A stretch of 64,000 bases of DNA from Eutreptiella sp. 'Long Island Sound 2002'. Taxonomy: Eukaryota; Euglenozoa; Euglenophyceae; Eutreptiales; Eutreptiaceae. The position numbers and the translations under genes were made by a program. The notes under the pieces were generated by a model. The model was not told the DNA's origin and ran no database searches. It was given only the letters and a program-made list of their open reading frames with translations. The number at the start of each line of letters is the position of its first letter. Position 1 is the first letter of the stretch. Location: assembly GCA_964036045.1 (NCBI GenBank), contig OZ038383.1, positions 8,138,430 through 8,202,429 on the forward strand, written 5' to 3'. This document shows, piece by piece, positions 33,714 through 47,977 of the stretch.

Positions 33714-34533
33714 GGTAGCTCCGTTAAGAGTACACGTGCATTGTACGTCGTGTACTAATAAGTGAAGGTAACTCCGTTAAGAGTACACCTGCATCCTACG
33801 TCTTGCACTAATTGTACCCTGCTTGTATGGATTGGCAAATGAGATGGTTGGAAATAGACGAAAATAAGGGGAGGTAAGCCCGTATCGAGTACACCAACTT
33901 TGCTACCGAAATGTTCACCGTTTTTTTTAGAAAATGCATCACCCTTTGTTTAAGGGTATTGTAACAAACCGTTCGCAACAATAGAAGGCGCGCGCACAAC
34001 GTGGATGACTGCTTTGACGGTTGGTGCAAGTAAATGAAGGTAACTCCGTGCAGAGTACACCTTGACTTGTACTTTTGTTGCAAATAAGAGAAGGTAACTC
34101 CGTTAAGAGTACACCTGCATCTTACGTCGTTTAATGATAAGTGAAGGTAACTCCGTTAAGAGTACACCCGCATTGTATGTCGTGCACTAATTGTACCCTG
34201 CTCTTATGGATTGGCAAATGGATGAAAAAAATTGAAGGTAACTCCGTTAAGAGTACACCCGCTTTGCTACCAAAATGTTTTCCGTATGTTTTAGAAGATG
34301 CATCACCCTTTGTGTGAGAGGATTCTAACAAACCGTTTGCAACAATTAAAGGTGCGCGCACAACGTGGATGAGTGCTTTGTACGCTTGCTGCTTCTAAAT
34401 GAAGGGAACTCTGTGAAAAGGACACCTTGACTCGTAGTTCTGTTGCAACTAAGAGAAGGTAACTCCGTTAAGAGTACACCTGCATCCTGCGTTGTGTACT
34501 AATAAGTGAAGGTAACTCCGCTAAGAGTACACC
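33714..34533 (-). repeat. array of the 23-bp motif, left arm
   Basis: About ten copies of the motif, including degenerate ones (for example near 33873 and 34405), between the zinc-finger gene and the end of the J-domain frame. Confidence 0.85.
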
Positions 34534-34795
34534 TGCAACCTACATCGTGCACTAATTGTATGTAGGTTTGTTAAATTTGCAATGTAGCGGAATCGATTGC
34601 AAGTCTGTTAATCGTACCTTTTGAATGCTAATTAAAATTACAATTTTAGAGGACACGCAATTGCACGCAAGAATGAAATAAATGTGTAATACATGCAAAA
34701 GAAGTTTTCCGTGTTGGTGGGCGCCATACAAGGAGCATTAGCGAATTTGGAAGAAATAATATAAAGACGATGCCTCATGTATGGCAACTTGTTAG

Positions 34796-37700
34796 CTAAC
34801 GAAACATGTCTCTTGCACAACCAAGAACTTGGAATCGTTGCTTTGCTAGTGCGTCCGACGGGTTTTTGTCGGGATGCAGTTGGAGACTGAGAGTGCGGTA
34901 CTGTAATGTTACCAGGGTACTATCTGCGGCTCCCAAGAAGTGCAAAGCATGCTCGCGGCGTTTTCGTCGACTTAAATTTTCGTCCGTGATAAGGATTAAC
35001 CACTTCTTGATCTCGTTCTCGGATAGTGTAGCATGATTTACCGGAGCTTTTTCTTGCCGTTGTTTTGCTGTTGGCGGCTTTTGGCTTGTTGATTCGGAAG
35101 GACGGCTCGAAGTGGATCTCTTGCGTCTAGTGTTTGACTGCTCGTGGTCCTCTGGTCGACTCTTCTTGGACCTTGGCCCGGACTCGGAGTTGGATGACCG
35201 CTTCTTTGAGGAATGTTTGCAAGAACTTTGGTCGGCCTCGTGTCCACTCTTGGGATGTGGTTGACGGTGCGATTGGTAGGGTGGTGGCTCGCAAGTTCGG
35301 GTACGTGGAGGCATATTTGTCTTTTTTGACTTTGGAATTTTTCTTGTAGGAGTGGTTTGTGCCGGTGTGGTTTGTGGGTTTGCCCCCGTAGTCCCCTTAC
35401 TTGTCCCACTCTTCCTACGGGTTGACGGATGCGGAGGCTGCGGCGCTTTGGACGTCGAAGACGGACCACTTGCCGAATTGGATTGGGGGTTGCGAATTGC
35501 AGCTTTCATGTCGCTGCTGGTGACGGTAGGAAGCGGCCCACCCTCCGTCATTGCCCAGTCCACTGGTTCATCATACTCTCTCAAAGCATCTTCATATGCC
35601 CAATCTTGAAACGTATTCACCGTAGAACGCAAGCTGCTCGTATTGTCGGCAAAGAGCTGGAGAACGCTTGCACAATACGTCAAGAACCACCGTGGCAGTT
35701 GCCCGGTGAGTCGATTGGTCTGACACCATTGCATGGCGAGCATGACGACTCGGAAGCCACATGTATCGGAATCGGGTTGAGTTCCATAATGATGCCATGT
35801 AAAAGACCATCCCATTTTACTCATAATTGCCCGGAACCATGCGCCACAGGTAGATGCGTTATCTTTAGGATCGTGGACGACCAAGGTCTTGTCTACAATG
35901 GAAATGTCCGTGACCAACACGTAGTGAACTCCAACAGTGGAGTGCTGCGACCTGAGTAGTACGGGTAGGGCATCTCCCAGAGTATACACAACCCGCGACG
36001 TCGGAGGATGTTGCATTATTACTGCCAATGTCACATCTTGGATGACCGGCTTAACGGAGGAATTGCCCTGTGGCAACAAGACCTCTAGTAAGCATTGCAC
36101 TGCTGCGCAAGACAACCATGCACTCTCCAATAAGTGCACATTGTTCTCCGTGGTATCGCTTCTTTCTTGTGGCTAAAAATCCTCTCCAAAGTAATTAAGT
36201 CGTGGCTGCAAATGGGGGAAATCATCGATGGATGATGGCACCAGTCGTACAGGTCCTTGTGAATGTGTAGGCGATGGTGTAGATGATGGAGGTTGAATGT
36301 GGTTTTGCTTTTGTAGGATGTGTTCTTGAAACTGGGCTTTGGTTCCAGAAGTTGATAGCTTATGTGCAGCACACAATGTCCGCAATTGCACAACCGACAT
36401 TTGAGCCAAGTCTTGGGCCGCAAACACTCGTGGGTTATTACACGCGTCCAATAGGTTGAAGCCTTGTGCCGGTTGCCGTGTAGCACCAACCGGTCGTCCT
36501 TGTTTGCGGATTTGCTCCGTTCCATCCTCGTTTAGATCATCAATGTCCAAAGACAGCTTGTCTCCACGCAATTGTCTCTCAATATACGACCAGTATGGAA
36601 AGGACACATATTGGATAATGTGGAGCATGTTGACCTTCAATATCCGAGCATCCAACCGCTGTGGAAGTTGACTTACGACACTCCAAGCACGATGGACACA
36701 CATAATTCCAATTATGAGTGATGTTGTAAATGTTCTTCGTGGATAAGGAGGGATTTGGCTTGGTGGTTCCGGAGACAACACATTTGTGGCCACGAACCAA
36801 TCCCATAATTGCACGTAATACGGATCAACAAGGAAAGCGTCACGACGGTAATTGAGGATGAATAGGCCTTGAAGTGAACGAGCGCGTGATAAAGCAACAT
36901 ATGCGTGTGCTGCGGCAAAGAAAGCTGCCATGTCCACCCATACGCGGTTGTAAGAGCAGCCTTGCGTACCGTGCACGGTACATGAGTATCCCGGAAGCAT
37001 AGGGAATTGGAGTATTTTGACTTGCACGGACGGGCCGTACACCGGAATAATTTTCTGGAAACGGCAGATGGGGTACTCCCTTGCGTGCCCCACCGGGCTT
37101 ACCACAATGACATCATTTGACCATCTTTTGATCACAACAAGTGTCGAGTTAACGAGTCGATTTTCGATGGACACATTGCGAATAAGCCGTGCCCTCATGC
37201 CCGCTGCGACACACACTTGCTGAGGCAGCACACGACGATTGCGAGAATTGATGTAGTCGCACATTGCTTGATTGGTAGGGGCACCACCCATATCAACGTA
37301 GCTAGCATCGAACGTAACAATGCTTGACCCCAATTGAGCCATGAAATGTTCGTTCCATCGGTTCATAGCATTTCTACGGCCAACCAACATGGGGGCATCC
37401 TCCAAGTCTTGTAGTGACACATCCGAATTTAGCGCTATGTGTTGCTGCAGAATTAAGTGGTCCTCGTCACTCTCCTCTCCAATCCGCACACGATTAAGCA
37501 AGTTAATGAAATGTGCATCGTCTTGGCGCTTTACGTCCGTCAGCACAAACGGAACAAAATGGTTTCGAAAGAGTGCACTGTCAAAGATATCCAAATCAAC
37601 AGCGGGTAGTTGCAATGGATCACCTACGAGGAGCACTGTAATGCCACCAAAAGGATTGCGCTTGTCGCGGCGTACCTTGTGTAGCACATCATGGAGCGTG

Positions 37701-38851
37701 TGAAGGAGCTTGTTGGATAAGAGGGAGAACTCATCGACAATAATCATATCGGCAGTTCGAATCATCCACCACAAGGTTGTGCCTTCCTTTATTTGCCACT
37801 CCAAGTCCAAAGATAATGAGAACAGGCTGTGGATTGTGCGTCCTCCAACATTTAGGGCGGCTACCCCACTAGAACCACAAACTAGGATGCTGAAACCAAG
37901 CGCTCTTAACTTGGCAATTAGCAAGCGAACGACATAAGACTTGCCGGTTCCCGCAACCCCTGTGAGAACAACACACAATTGCGCAACACTACTTCCACTT
38001 GATGTGCGGCAATGCGGGGAAATATCCGGACCATTCTCAAGAGTTTGCCGTTGAAAATGTGCAATAAAAATGTCAAATACCCGGCGTTGCCCTTGGTTCA
38101 AAGCATTCACAAGTGCCTCTGCTGCACGCGTGTCGTCAGCATCCATGAATGCCCTTAACTCCTCCGCCAATTGGGGATCCAGTTCAGCTTCCTCGGCCAT
38201 TGCTGGCTCATCTTCTCCAAACCGGTGCTTTTCAAGCTCATCTAAATCGGACATGTAGGTATTGAGGAAGGTGGAGTCTATGATCTCTTCGGCCATAAGA
38301 ACTTGTGCAAGAAGTCGCAAACGCTCAACAGAATAGCCACGTGCTTGGGCATTGTTTAAAGTTTCTCTTGCCTCTTCCTCATAACCACGAAACAATCCTC
38401 GATGAATACACTCCTCCATGTATGTTTTAGTGACATTGTTGGATGAAAGGAATTTCCGCTCGTGGTCTGCTTTTGTGAACGGCTGTGACAATAATATCTT
38501 TTGCAAGAAATACAATTCTGCATCTTCTCCATACGGGAGGTAAAAGTTCCACCTTGGGATCGCAGTTCGCCTTCGCAGAATCCACTTTTTTCCCACCTCG
38601 TCCGTGAATGTCTTCTCCAACTTTTCTGGTGGTGATGGCCACCAAAATGGTTTATTGCCCTCATCGGGGCGTACATTGGCTTGAAAACGATCTCCGCTCA
38701 CTGCATCATCGGAATCGCTAGAAGGAGAATCATATGCAAAGTCCTCTGCTGGATTGCCTGCTATAGCTGGGGAGTCTCCGGGTTCACGTTGTGTTCGGCG
38801 ATAATAGCGATAGTAGTCGGGGTACTTGATTGGTATGGCAGCAATGGGGCG
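34796..38851 (-). pseudogene. helicase-SAP-protease-J-domain frame, distal left copy, one TAG
   Basis: A 1352-codon frame (including the terminal stop) continuing in phase after the TAA that ends Rep. Order: Pif1/RecD-type helicase (Walker A GVAGTGKS, Walker B IIVDEF, then GDPLQLPAVD, TVHGTQG and AYVALSRARS), a SAP motif, a Ulp1/C48-like cysteine protease, a basic Ser/Lys/Arg-rich linker, and a J domain with HPDKNP near the C-terminus. The frame is broken once, by TAG at 36173-36175 where the right-arm copy has TGG (Trp), so helicase (842-residue frame) and protease-J (447-residue frame) are separated. The first in-frame ATG after the TAA lies well inside, so normal initiation is unlikely. 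Domain coordinates are given under the right-arm copy. Confidence 0.85.
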
Positions 38852-41800
38852 TTACAAATAGTGGTCATAGCGATCCAAATACCAAACGTCTGTGGACGTA
38901 TCTTCGTTTGGGAGATGCTTTCGACGCTTGAGCCGTCCTAGTTTAGGCCATGGATCTGTAGGAATCCATACCACCTCTCGGCTACCTCGACATTGATGGA
39001 TTCCTAAGAGCATCATGCCATTCTCCATGCGTCCCAATGAACGCAACTTGAGCAAACGCTCCACATCGCTTGCATCGGGCGAGATGGTGATGGGCACCGT
39101 CAATGACTTTGCTGGCTTTGTGAGATATTTGGCGAGATATAATTCCCAACCCAAAGATGTTATCCGTTGCACATTATTGTGGCACTGGAGTCGAACCAAC
39201 AAACGGCGATTGTGTGGAACAACACATGCATCTTCGGCTTCATATCTGCCATAAAGCAAGCGGACTCCACTGTCATCCAATTCTTCTCTCTCCTGCGGCA
39301 CACTAAAGGGATAACCTGACTTGCACTTGGTGCATACACGCCCACGACCAATATTGAAACACTTGTCGGGGTAGCATTGATGCACCATGTTGCACTCCTT
39401 GTACAGATCCCGTAGGTATGCTGTGAACTTTGGATCAAAGCCGTCACTTTCACGGGGCATTGTTGCGCAAACCACATCGTCCGGAATGCTGTTGGCTTCA
39501 CACCATACGACGCCATGCAAATGCACTCGGCCTCGCTCTTGATATTCAAATCGAAACCAATAATCCCGCACCTTTCCAAATGGACCATTTTTGCCAATAG
39601 CCAAGAACTCTCGCTTGAATATCTCCACCCGCTTGTGAAACGCCACACAAGCCTCCATATCGTGGCCATCTTGGATTGGCTTGTTTGGCCCTGTGTTTCT
39701 GGGGTATTCTCCAGGCCACACAGCTCCTGCACGGCACCCTTTTTGCACAGCAGCTTGCAAATCAGCCTAGTTGTCATTCATGGTCAACGTGATGAAAAGG
39801 TCCGCTTTGCCAAGTTCACGACTCATGGCTGTAAGATCTAAATGTCGCGAGGCCCAATAAGAACGGGTTCCAACCAATATTGAAGGTGCATAAGTTCCAT
39901 ACCGATAATACGGGTTGAGCTCGGCCGTACCTTTATCGGTCCCCTCGCGCTCGAGATTGTGCTTCATAGAATTTACACCGTCGTGGTAGCATGCACGCGG
40001 CTTTTTGCCTTGACTGGTAGCCGGAGTTGATGGCGGTGTTGTTGACGTTGTTGCATATTGGGAACTAGATGGAGGGTGTTGGGTGCTTTGGGTTGCGGAT
40101 TGTGAAGATTGACTCGGCTGGGTGCATTTACTTCCTTGCGGATACTCCGAGGACGTGTGTGGTGATTGTGAGGTAGATTTTTTTGGCGCCGGTTTCGGAC
40201 CAGTTGAACTCCTTGCACTTCTCAAATGTGCTGCAGTAATGTCCTCTGCCCGATTCGCACGTTGAGCCTTGAAATTTTGTTGATTCCAAATCAATTGGTT
40301 TTTCATCTCTTTGCTCACTTGAAAAAAGGACCACCACCGGTCCGGACGCCATCGGTTATCAAAGGCAAGATAACAACTACGGTAGTAGGCAGCACATCCA
40401 ATGCCGCAACCTACGGTATATCCAAGAACGCCGCCAGGATACAAATCGGGCCATACACACGGTTCCAACTTGGGGTCGTTAAAATGCAAATAACCGTCAT
40501 TGGCCAACGATTGAGCGGCCGTGGTCACGTTCCCACCCGCTCCCTGGAAGGGTGTCCGATGGAGGAAGCCCACTTTGTCCGAGTGAGGAGCAAAATCCGG
40601 AATGATGTTCCGCGGGGCATCACACTCCACAGCCCAAGCAACGTACTCATCTTGTAAATGGTATTCCAAGCGTTTCCCGTACTTGTCTTCATACGAACGC
40701 TGTGTCAATGTGCCCATGGTGGTGGCCGCATTCTCCAAGTATCGGTACAACGTCTCATAGTGCGCCAAGAATCGAGAATAAAAAGGGTGAATTTTTTTTA
40801 GCAGCAACAACACTTGGTTCATTTGACGGTTGCTTTGCTTGCTGTCCTTTGGCTTTTGGTAATCGCGCAAAATATCCTCTTTCATTGTCATGAAACCATA
40901 AAGTGCATTGTAGTGTTGGCTTGGCTTGCGGCCGACACCAACGGTACCAATTGCATGGTGCCATTGCTTGTGACGAAGATCCACGTGCTTCAGCGTATTT
41001 GAGTAGAGGGCCCCAAGTGCAATTTGTCGCTTCTGGTACTCGGTGAGGTCCGCAATTTTTGAGGGGATATTATAATGGGTGTCCCCATCCAAAGTGTAGC
41101 CATAATTGATGGGGTCATACTTCGCGGAATACTTGCTACAAACGTGGCAAGCATACATACGTGTGGCGGAGTGCCAAACAGGAGTGTCATACACCACAAA
41201 GCGACTTGTGCTACGTGCAGGAGATCGCGGGGGAACTGGAAACGGTGCATTTTTGTACTTCAAGTAATTGGCGAACATCTCGTTGCGGAATGCAAATATC
41301 CCACTTGTAACCAAATCGGTGGGTGGCACGCCAAACAAAGTCTGTGTACGTATCTCGTCAGTATTGCGTGGAACCGTAAACTTGTGTCCCCCACCTATTG
41401 GGCCCCAAAGGAGTTGACCACACCGGTAGCAAAGTGCATCAAAAAGTGGTGAGTACAAAGTCTCCAAACCATCAAGCCAATACTCTCGAACTGACTTCAA
41501 AGAAATGTTGGACGGCGATGATGCATTAACACGGAACAACTCCCGAGACACTGTACGAACGACCCCGCAATGACGACGCCCCGATGCCTTGATGTGCTGC
41601 TTCTCTGGCGTATTGTCGTGTCCACCAACGATGCCCTTATTCCGTTGCGATTCTGGCGTGTTGTTTATGCCTCCGAAGGAACCCTTGGCCGCTTGGGACT
41701 CCGCGGTGTTCTTTTTGCCCTTGATGGCTTGGGACTCCGCGGTGTTTTTCTTGCCCTTGTCGGCTTGGGACTCCGAGGTGTTCTTCTTGCCACCACAAGA

Positions 41801-42319
41801 CCCCTTGGCCGCTTGCGACTCTGCAGTGTTTCTCTTGCCTCCAGCTGAATCCTTTGCCGCTTGGGACTCCGCGGTGTTCTTTTTGCCCTTGATGGCTTGG
41901 GACTCCGCGGTGTTTTTCTTGCCGTTGTCGGCTTGGGACTCCGAGGTGTTCTTCTTGCCTCCAGCTGAACCCTTGGCCGCTTGGGACTCCGCGGTGTTCT
42001 TTTTGCCCTTGATGGCTTGGGACTCCGCGGTGTTTTTCTTGCCCTTGTCGGCTTGGGACTCCGCGGTGTTCCTCTTGCCTCCACAAGACCCCTTGGCTGC
42101 TTGGGACTGAGGAGTGTTGAAACTTGCCACCGTCGATGCTTGGATCCCAAGTGCGGCGCGCTTTTGCAATCGCTTCATCAGCGTGGCGCGCAACTGCGCA
42201 TGTCGCCGACGGATGGTAGGCGGGGGGACTTTGCTATGCAGCTTGATGAACTCGGCCACCGGGAAGTCAATGTCCGTGTCCAAGCATTGTTGCAACTCGT
42301 GCTCCCAGCGATTTGACAT
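38852..42319 (-). pseudogene. Helitron-type Rep, distal left copy, one TAG
   Basis: 1156 codons from the ATG at 42319 (MSNRWEHELQQCLD) to TAA at 38852-38854. It is colinear with the right-arm Rep but 204 nt shorter, the difference being copies of the N-terminal repeat. The frame is interrupted by TAG at 39767-39769 (codon 851), inside the conserved LFITLTMNDNW block, where the other copies have TGG. The upstream region is not the usual motif array: it is the cut end of the neighbouring helicase copy, so this Rep has lost its putative promoter. Confidence 0.85.
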
Positions 42320-42334
42320 GGTGCGAAAGAAAAG

Positions 42335-44471
42335 TGAGTGATGTTGTAAATGTTCTTCGTGGATAAGGAGGGATTTGGCTTGGTGGTTTGGGAGACAACA
42401 CGTTTGTGGCCACGAACCAATCCCATAATTGCACGTAATACGGATCAACAAGGAAAGCGTCACGACGGTAATTGAGGATGAATAGGCCTTGAAGTGAACG
42501 AGCGCGTGATAAAGCAACATATGCGTGTGCTGCGGCAAAGAAAGCTGCCATGTCCACCCATACGCGGTCGTAAGAGCAGCCTTGCGTACCGTGCACGGTA
42601 CATGAGTATCCGGGAAGCATAGGGAATTGGATTATTTTGACTTGCACGGACGGGCCGTACACCGGAATAATTTGCTGGAAACGGCAGATGGGGTACTCCC
42701 TTGCGTGCCCCACCGGGCTTACCACAATGACATCATTTGACCATCTTTTGATCACAACAAGTGTCGAGTTAACGAGTCGATTTTCGATGGACACATTGCG
42801 AATAAGCCGTGCCCTCATGCCCGCTGCGACACACACTTGCTGAGGCAGCACACGACGATTGCGAGAATTGATGTAGTCGCACATTGCTTGATTGGTAGGG
42901 GCACCACCCATATCAACGTAGCTAGCATCGAACGTAACAATGCTTGACCCCAATTGAGCCATGAAATGTTCATTCCATCGGTTCATAGCATTTCTACGGC
43001 CAACCAACATGGGGGCATCCTCCAAGTCTTGTAGTGACACATCCGAATTTAGCGCTATGTGTTGCTGCAGAATTAAGTGGTCCTCGTCACTCTCCTCTCC
43101 AATCCGCACACGATTAAGCAAGTTAATGAAATGTGCATCGTCTTGGCGCATTACGTCCGTCAGCACAAACGGAACAAAATGGTTTCGAAAGAGTGCACTG
43201 TCAAAGATATCCAAATCAACAGCGGGTAGTTGCAATGGATCACCTACGAGGAGCACTGTAATGCCACCAAAAGGATTGCGCTTGTCGCGGCGTACCTTGT
43301 GTAGCACATCATGGAGCGTGTGAAGGAGCTTGTTGGATAAGAGGGAGAACTCATCGACAATAATCATATCGGCAGTTCGAATCATCCACCACAAGGTTGT
43401 GCCTTCCTTTATTTGCCACTCCAAGTCCAAAGATAATGAGAACAGGCTGTGGATTGTGCGTCCTCCAACATTTAGGGCGGCTACCCCACTAGAACCACAA
43501 ACTAGGATGCTGAAACCAAGCGCTCTTAACTTGGCAATTAGCAAGCGAACGACATAAGACTTGCCGGTTCCCGCAACCCCTGTGAGAACAACACACAATT
43601 GCGCAACACTACTTCCACTTGATGTGCGGCAATGCGGGGAAATATCCGGACCATTCTCAAGAGGTTGCCGTTGAAAATGTGCAATAAAAATGTCAAATAC
43701 CCGGCGTTGCCCTTGGTTCAAAGCATTCACAAGTGCCTCTGCTGCACGCGTGTCGTCAGCATCCATGAATGCCCTTAACTCCTCCGCCAATTGGGGATCC
43801 AGTTCAGCTTCCTCGGCCATTGCTGGCTCATCTTCTCCAAACCGGTGCTTTTCAAGCTCATCTAAATCGGACATGTAGGTATTGAGGAAGGTGGAGTCTA
43901 TGATCTCTTCGGCCATAAGAACTTGTGCAAGAAGTCGCAAACGCTCAACGGAATAGCCACGTGCTTGGGCATTGTTTAAAGTTTCTCTTGCCTCTTCCTC
44001 ATAACCACGAAACAATCCTCGATGAATACACTCCTCCATGTATGTTTTAGTGACATTGTTGGATGAAAGGAATTTCCGCTCGTGGTCTGCTTTTGTGAAC
44101 GGCTGTGACAATAATATCTTTTGCAAGAAATACAATTCTGCATCTTCTCCATACGGGAGGTAAAAGTTCCACCTTGGGATCGCAGTTCGCCTTCGCAGAA
44201 TCCACTTTTTTCCCACCTCGTCCGTGAATGTCTTCTCCAACTTTTCTGGTGGTGATGGCCACCAAAATGGTTTATTGCCCTCATCGGGGCGTACATTGGC
44301 TTGAAAACGATCTCCGCTCACTGCATCATCGGAATCACTAGAAGGAGAATCATATGCAAAGTCCTCTGCTGGATTGCCTGCTATAGCTGTGGAGTCTCCG
44401 GGTTCACGTTGTGTTCGGCGATAATAGCGATAGTAGTCGGGGTACTTGATGGGTATGGCAGCAATGGGGCG
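42335..44471 (-). pseudogene. helicase frame, proximal left copy, truncated
   Basis: In phase after the TAA at 44472-44474. All helicase motifs are present, but homology ends at 42335, just after the segment RTFTTSL; SAP, protease and J domain are missing. The frame then runs by accident antisense through the start of the distal Rep. At several variable sites (for example VMRQDD, PLENGPD, SYDRVW) this copy agrees with the right arm rather than with the distal copy. Confidence 0.85.
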
Positions 44472-47400
44472 TTACAAATAGTGGTCATAGCGATCCAAAT
44501 ACCAAACGTCTGTGGACGTATCTTCGTCTGGGAGATGCTTTCGACGCTTGAGCCGTCCTAGTTTAGGCCATGGATCTGTAGGAATCCATACCACCTCTCG
44601 GCTACCTCGACATTGATGGATTCCTAAGAGCATCATGCCGTTCTCCATGCGTCCCAATGAACGCAACTTGAGCAAACGCTCCACATCGCTTGCATCGGGC
44701 GAGATGGTGATGGGCACCGTCAATGACTTTGCTGGCTTTGTGAGATATTTGGCGAGATATAATTCCCAACCCAAAGATGTTATCCGTTGCACATTATTGT
44801 GGCACTGGAGTCGAACCAACAAACGGCGATTGTGTGGAACAACACATGCATCTTCGGCTTCATATCTGCCATAAAGCAAGCGGACTCCACTGTCATCCAA
44901 TTCTTCTCTCTCCTGCGGCACACTAAAGGGATAACCTGACTTGCACTTGGTGCATAGACGCCCACGACCAATATTGAAACACTTGTCGGGGTAGCATTGA
45001 TGCACCATGTTGCACTCCTTGTACATATCCCGTAGGTATGCTGTGAACTTTGGATCAAAGCTGTCACTTTCACGGGGCATTGTTGCGCAAACCACATCGT
45101 CCGGAATGCTGTTGGCTTCACACCATACGACGCCATGCAAATGCACCCGGCCTCGCTCTTGATATTCAAATCGAAACCAATAATCCCGCACCTTTCCAAA
45201 TGGACCATTTTTGCCAATAGCCAAGAACTCTCGCTTGAATATCTCCACCCGCTTGTGAAACGCCACACAAGCCTCCATATCATGGCCATCTTCGATTGGC
45301 TTGTTTGGCCCTGTGTTTCTGGGGTATTCTCCAGGCCACACAGCTCCTGCACGGCACCCTTTTTGCACAGCAGCTTGCAAATCAGCCCAGTTGTCATTCA
45401 TGGTCAACGTGATGAAAAGGTCCGCTTTGCCAAGTTCACGACTCATGGCTGTAAGATCTAAATGTCGCGAGGCCCAATAAGAACGGGTTCCAACCAATTT
45501 TGATGGTACATAAGTTCCATACCGATAATACGGGTTGAGCTCGGCCGTACCTTTATCAGTCCCCTCGCGCTCGAGATTGTGGTTCATAGAATTTACACCG
45601 TCGTGGTAGCATGCACGCGGCTTTTTGCCTTGACTGGTAGCCGGAGTTGATGGCGGTGTTGTTGACGTTGTTGCATATTGGGAACTAGATGGAGGGTGTT
45701 GGGTGCTTTGGGTTGCGGATTGTGAAGATTGACTCGGCTGGGTGCATTTACTTCCTTGTGGACACTCCGAGGACGTGTGTGGTGATTGTGAGGTAGATTT
45801 TTTTGGCGCCGGTTTCGGACCAGTTGAACTCCTTGCACTTCTCAAATGTGCTGCAGTAATGTCCTCTGCCCGATTCGCACGTTGAGCCTTGAAATTTTGT
45901 TGATTCCAAATCAATTGGTTTTTCATCTCTTTGCTCACTTGGAAAAAGGACCACCACCGGTCCCGACGCCATTGGTTATCAAAGGCAAGATAACGACTAC
46001 GGTAGTAGGCAGCACATCCAATGCCGCAACCTACGGTATATCCACCAACGCCGCCAGGATACAAATCGGGACATACACACGGTTCCAACTTGGGGTCGTT
46101 AAAATGCAAATAAGTGTCATTGGCCAACGATTTAGCGGCCGTGGTCACGTTCCCACCCGCTCCCTGGAAGGGTGTCCGATGGAGGAAGCCCACTTTGTCC
46201 GAGTGAGGAGCAAAATCCGGAACGATGTTCCGCGGGGCATCACACCCCACAGCCCAAGCAACGTACTCATCTTGTAAATGGTATTCCAAGCGTTTCCCGT
46301 ACTTGTCTTCATACGAACGCTGTGTCAATGTGCCCATGGTGGTGGCCGCATTCTCCAAATATCGGTACAACGTCTCATAGTGCGCCAAGAATCGAGAATA
46401 AAAAGGGTGAATTTTTTTGAGCAGCAACAACGCTTGGTTCATTTGACGGTTGCTTTGCTTGCTGTCCTTTGGCTTTTGGTAATCGCGCAAAATATCCTCT
46501 TTCATTGTCATGAAACCATAAAGTGCATTGTAGTGTTGGCTTGGCTTGCGGCCGACACCAACGGTACCAATTGCATGGTGCCATTGCTTGTGACGAAGAT
46601 CCACGTGCTTCAGCGTATTTGAGTAGAGGGGCCCAAGTGCAATTTGTCGCTTCTGGTACTCGGTGAGGTCCGCAATTTTTGAGGGGATATTATAATGGAT
46701 GTCCCCATCCAAAGTGTAGCCATAATTGATGGGGTCATACTTCGCGGAATACTTGCTACAAACGTGGCAAGCATACATACGTGTAGCGGAGTGCCAAACA
46801 GGAGTGTCATACACCACAAAGCGACTTGTGCTACGTGCAGGAGATCGCGGGGGAACTGGAAACGGTGCATTTTTGTACTTCAAGTAATTGGCGAACATCT
46901 CGTTGCGGAATGCAAATATCCCACTTGTAACCAAATCGGTGGGTGGCACGCCGAAACAAAGTCTGTGTACGTATCTCGTCAGTATTGCGTGGAACCGTAA
47001 ACTTGTGTCCCCCACCTATTGGGCCCCAAAGGAGTTGACCACACCGGTAGCAAAGTGCATCAAAAAGTGGTGAGTACAAAGTGTCCAAACCATCAAGCCA
47101 ATACTCTCGAACTGACTTCAAAGAAATGTTGGACGGCGATGATGCATTAACACGGAACAACTCCCGAGACACTGTACGAACGACCCCGCAATGACGACGC
47201 CCCGATGCCTTGATGTGCTGCTTCTCTGGCGTATTGTCGTGTCCACCAACGATGCCCTTATTCCGTTGCGATTCTGGCGTGTTGTTTATGCCTCCGAAGG
47301 AACCCTTGGCCGCTTGGGACTCCGCGGTGTTCTTTTCGCCCTTGATGGCTTGGGACTCCGCGGTGTTTTTCTTGCCCTTGTCGGCTTGGGACTCCGAGGT

Positions 47401-47940
47401 GTTCTTCTTGCCACCACAAGACCCCTTGGCCGCTTGCGACTCTGCAGTGTTCTTCTTGCCTCCAGCTGAACCCTTTGCGGCTTGGGACTCCGCGGTGTTC
47501 TTTTTGCCCTTGATGGCTTGGGACTCCGCGGTGTTTTTCTTGCCCTTGTCGGCTTGGGACTCCGAGGTGTTCTTCTTGCCTCCAGCTGAACCCTTGGCCG
47601 CTTGGGACTCCGCGGTGTTCTTTTTGCCCTTGATGGCTTGGGACTCCGCGGTGTTTTTCTTGCCCTTGTCGGCTTGGGACTCCGCGGTGTTCCTCTTGCC
47701 TCCACAAGACCCCTTGGCTGCTTGGGACTCAGGAGTGTTGAAACTTGCCACCGTCGATGCTTGGATCCCAAGTGCGGCGCGCTTTTGCAATCGCTTCATC
47801 AGCGTGGCGCGCAACTGCGCATGTCGCCGACGGATGGTAGGCGGGGGGACTTTGCTATGCAGCTTGATGAACTCGGCCACCGGGAAGTCAATGTCCGTGT
47901 CCAAGCATTGTTGCAACTCGTGCTCCCAGCGATTTGACAT
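44472..47940 (-). pseudogene. Helitron-type Rep, proximal left copy, frameshifted
   Basis: From the ATG at 47940 to TAA at 44472-44474. A single extra base near 46952-46954 (ACGCCGAAAC here, ACGCCAAAC in the other copies) splits it into frames of 369 and 847 residues. Otherwise colinear with the right-arm Rep, with the same repeat copy number as the distal left Rep. One copy of the 23-bp motif lies just upstream of the ATG. Confidence 0.85.
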
Positions 47941-47954
47941 GGTGCGAAATAAAA

Positions 47955-47977
47955 GGTAACTCCGTTAAGAGTACACC
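47955..47977 (-). promoter_or_regulatory. 23-bp motif upstream of proximal left Rep
   Basis: An exact motif copy beginning 15 bp upstream of the ATG at 47940 and separated from it by an AT-rich stretch; mirrors 52437-52459. Confidence 0.5.

Noticed and set aside
31446-34533. Regularly recurring 23-bp motif considered as a CRISPR array
   Set aside because: Spacing is irregular (40-400 bp), spacers are themselves repeated, the context is eukaryotic and no cas gene is present.
41589-42110. Plus-strand repetitive frame (Ser/Ala/Val/Phe/Pro-rich) opposite Rep
   Set aside because: Antisense of the coding repeat in Rep; it stays open only because the repeat unit is a multiple of three.
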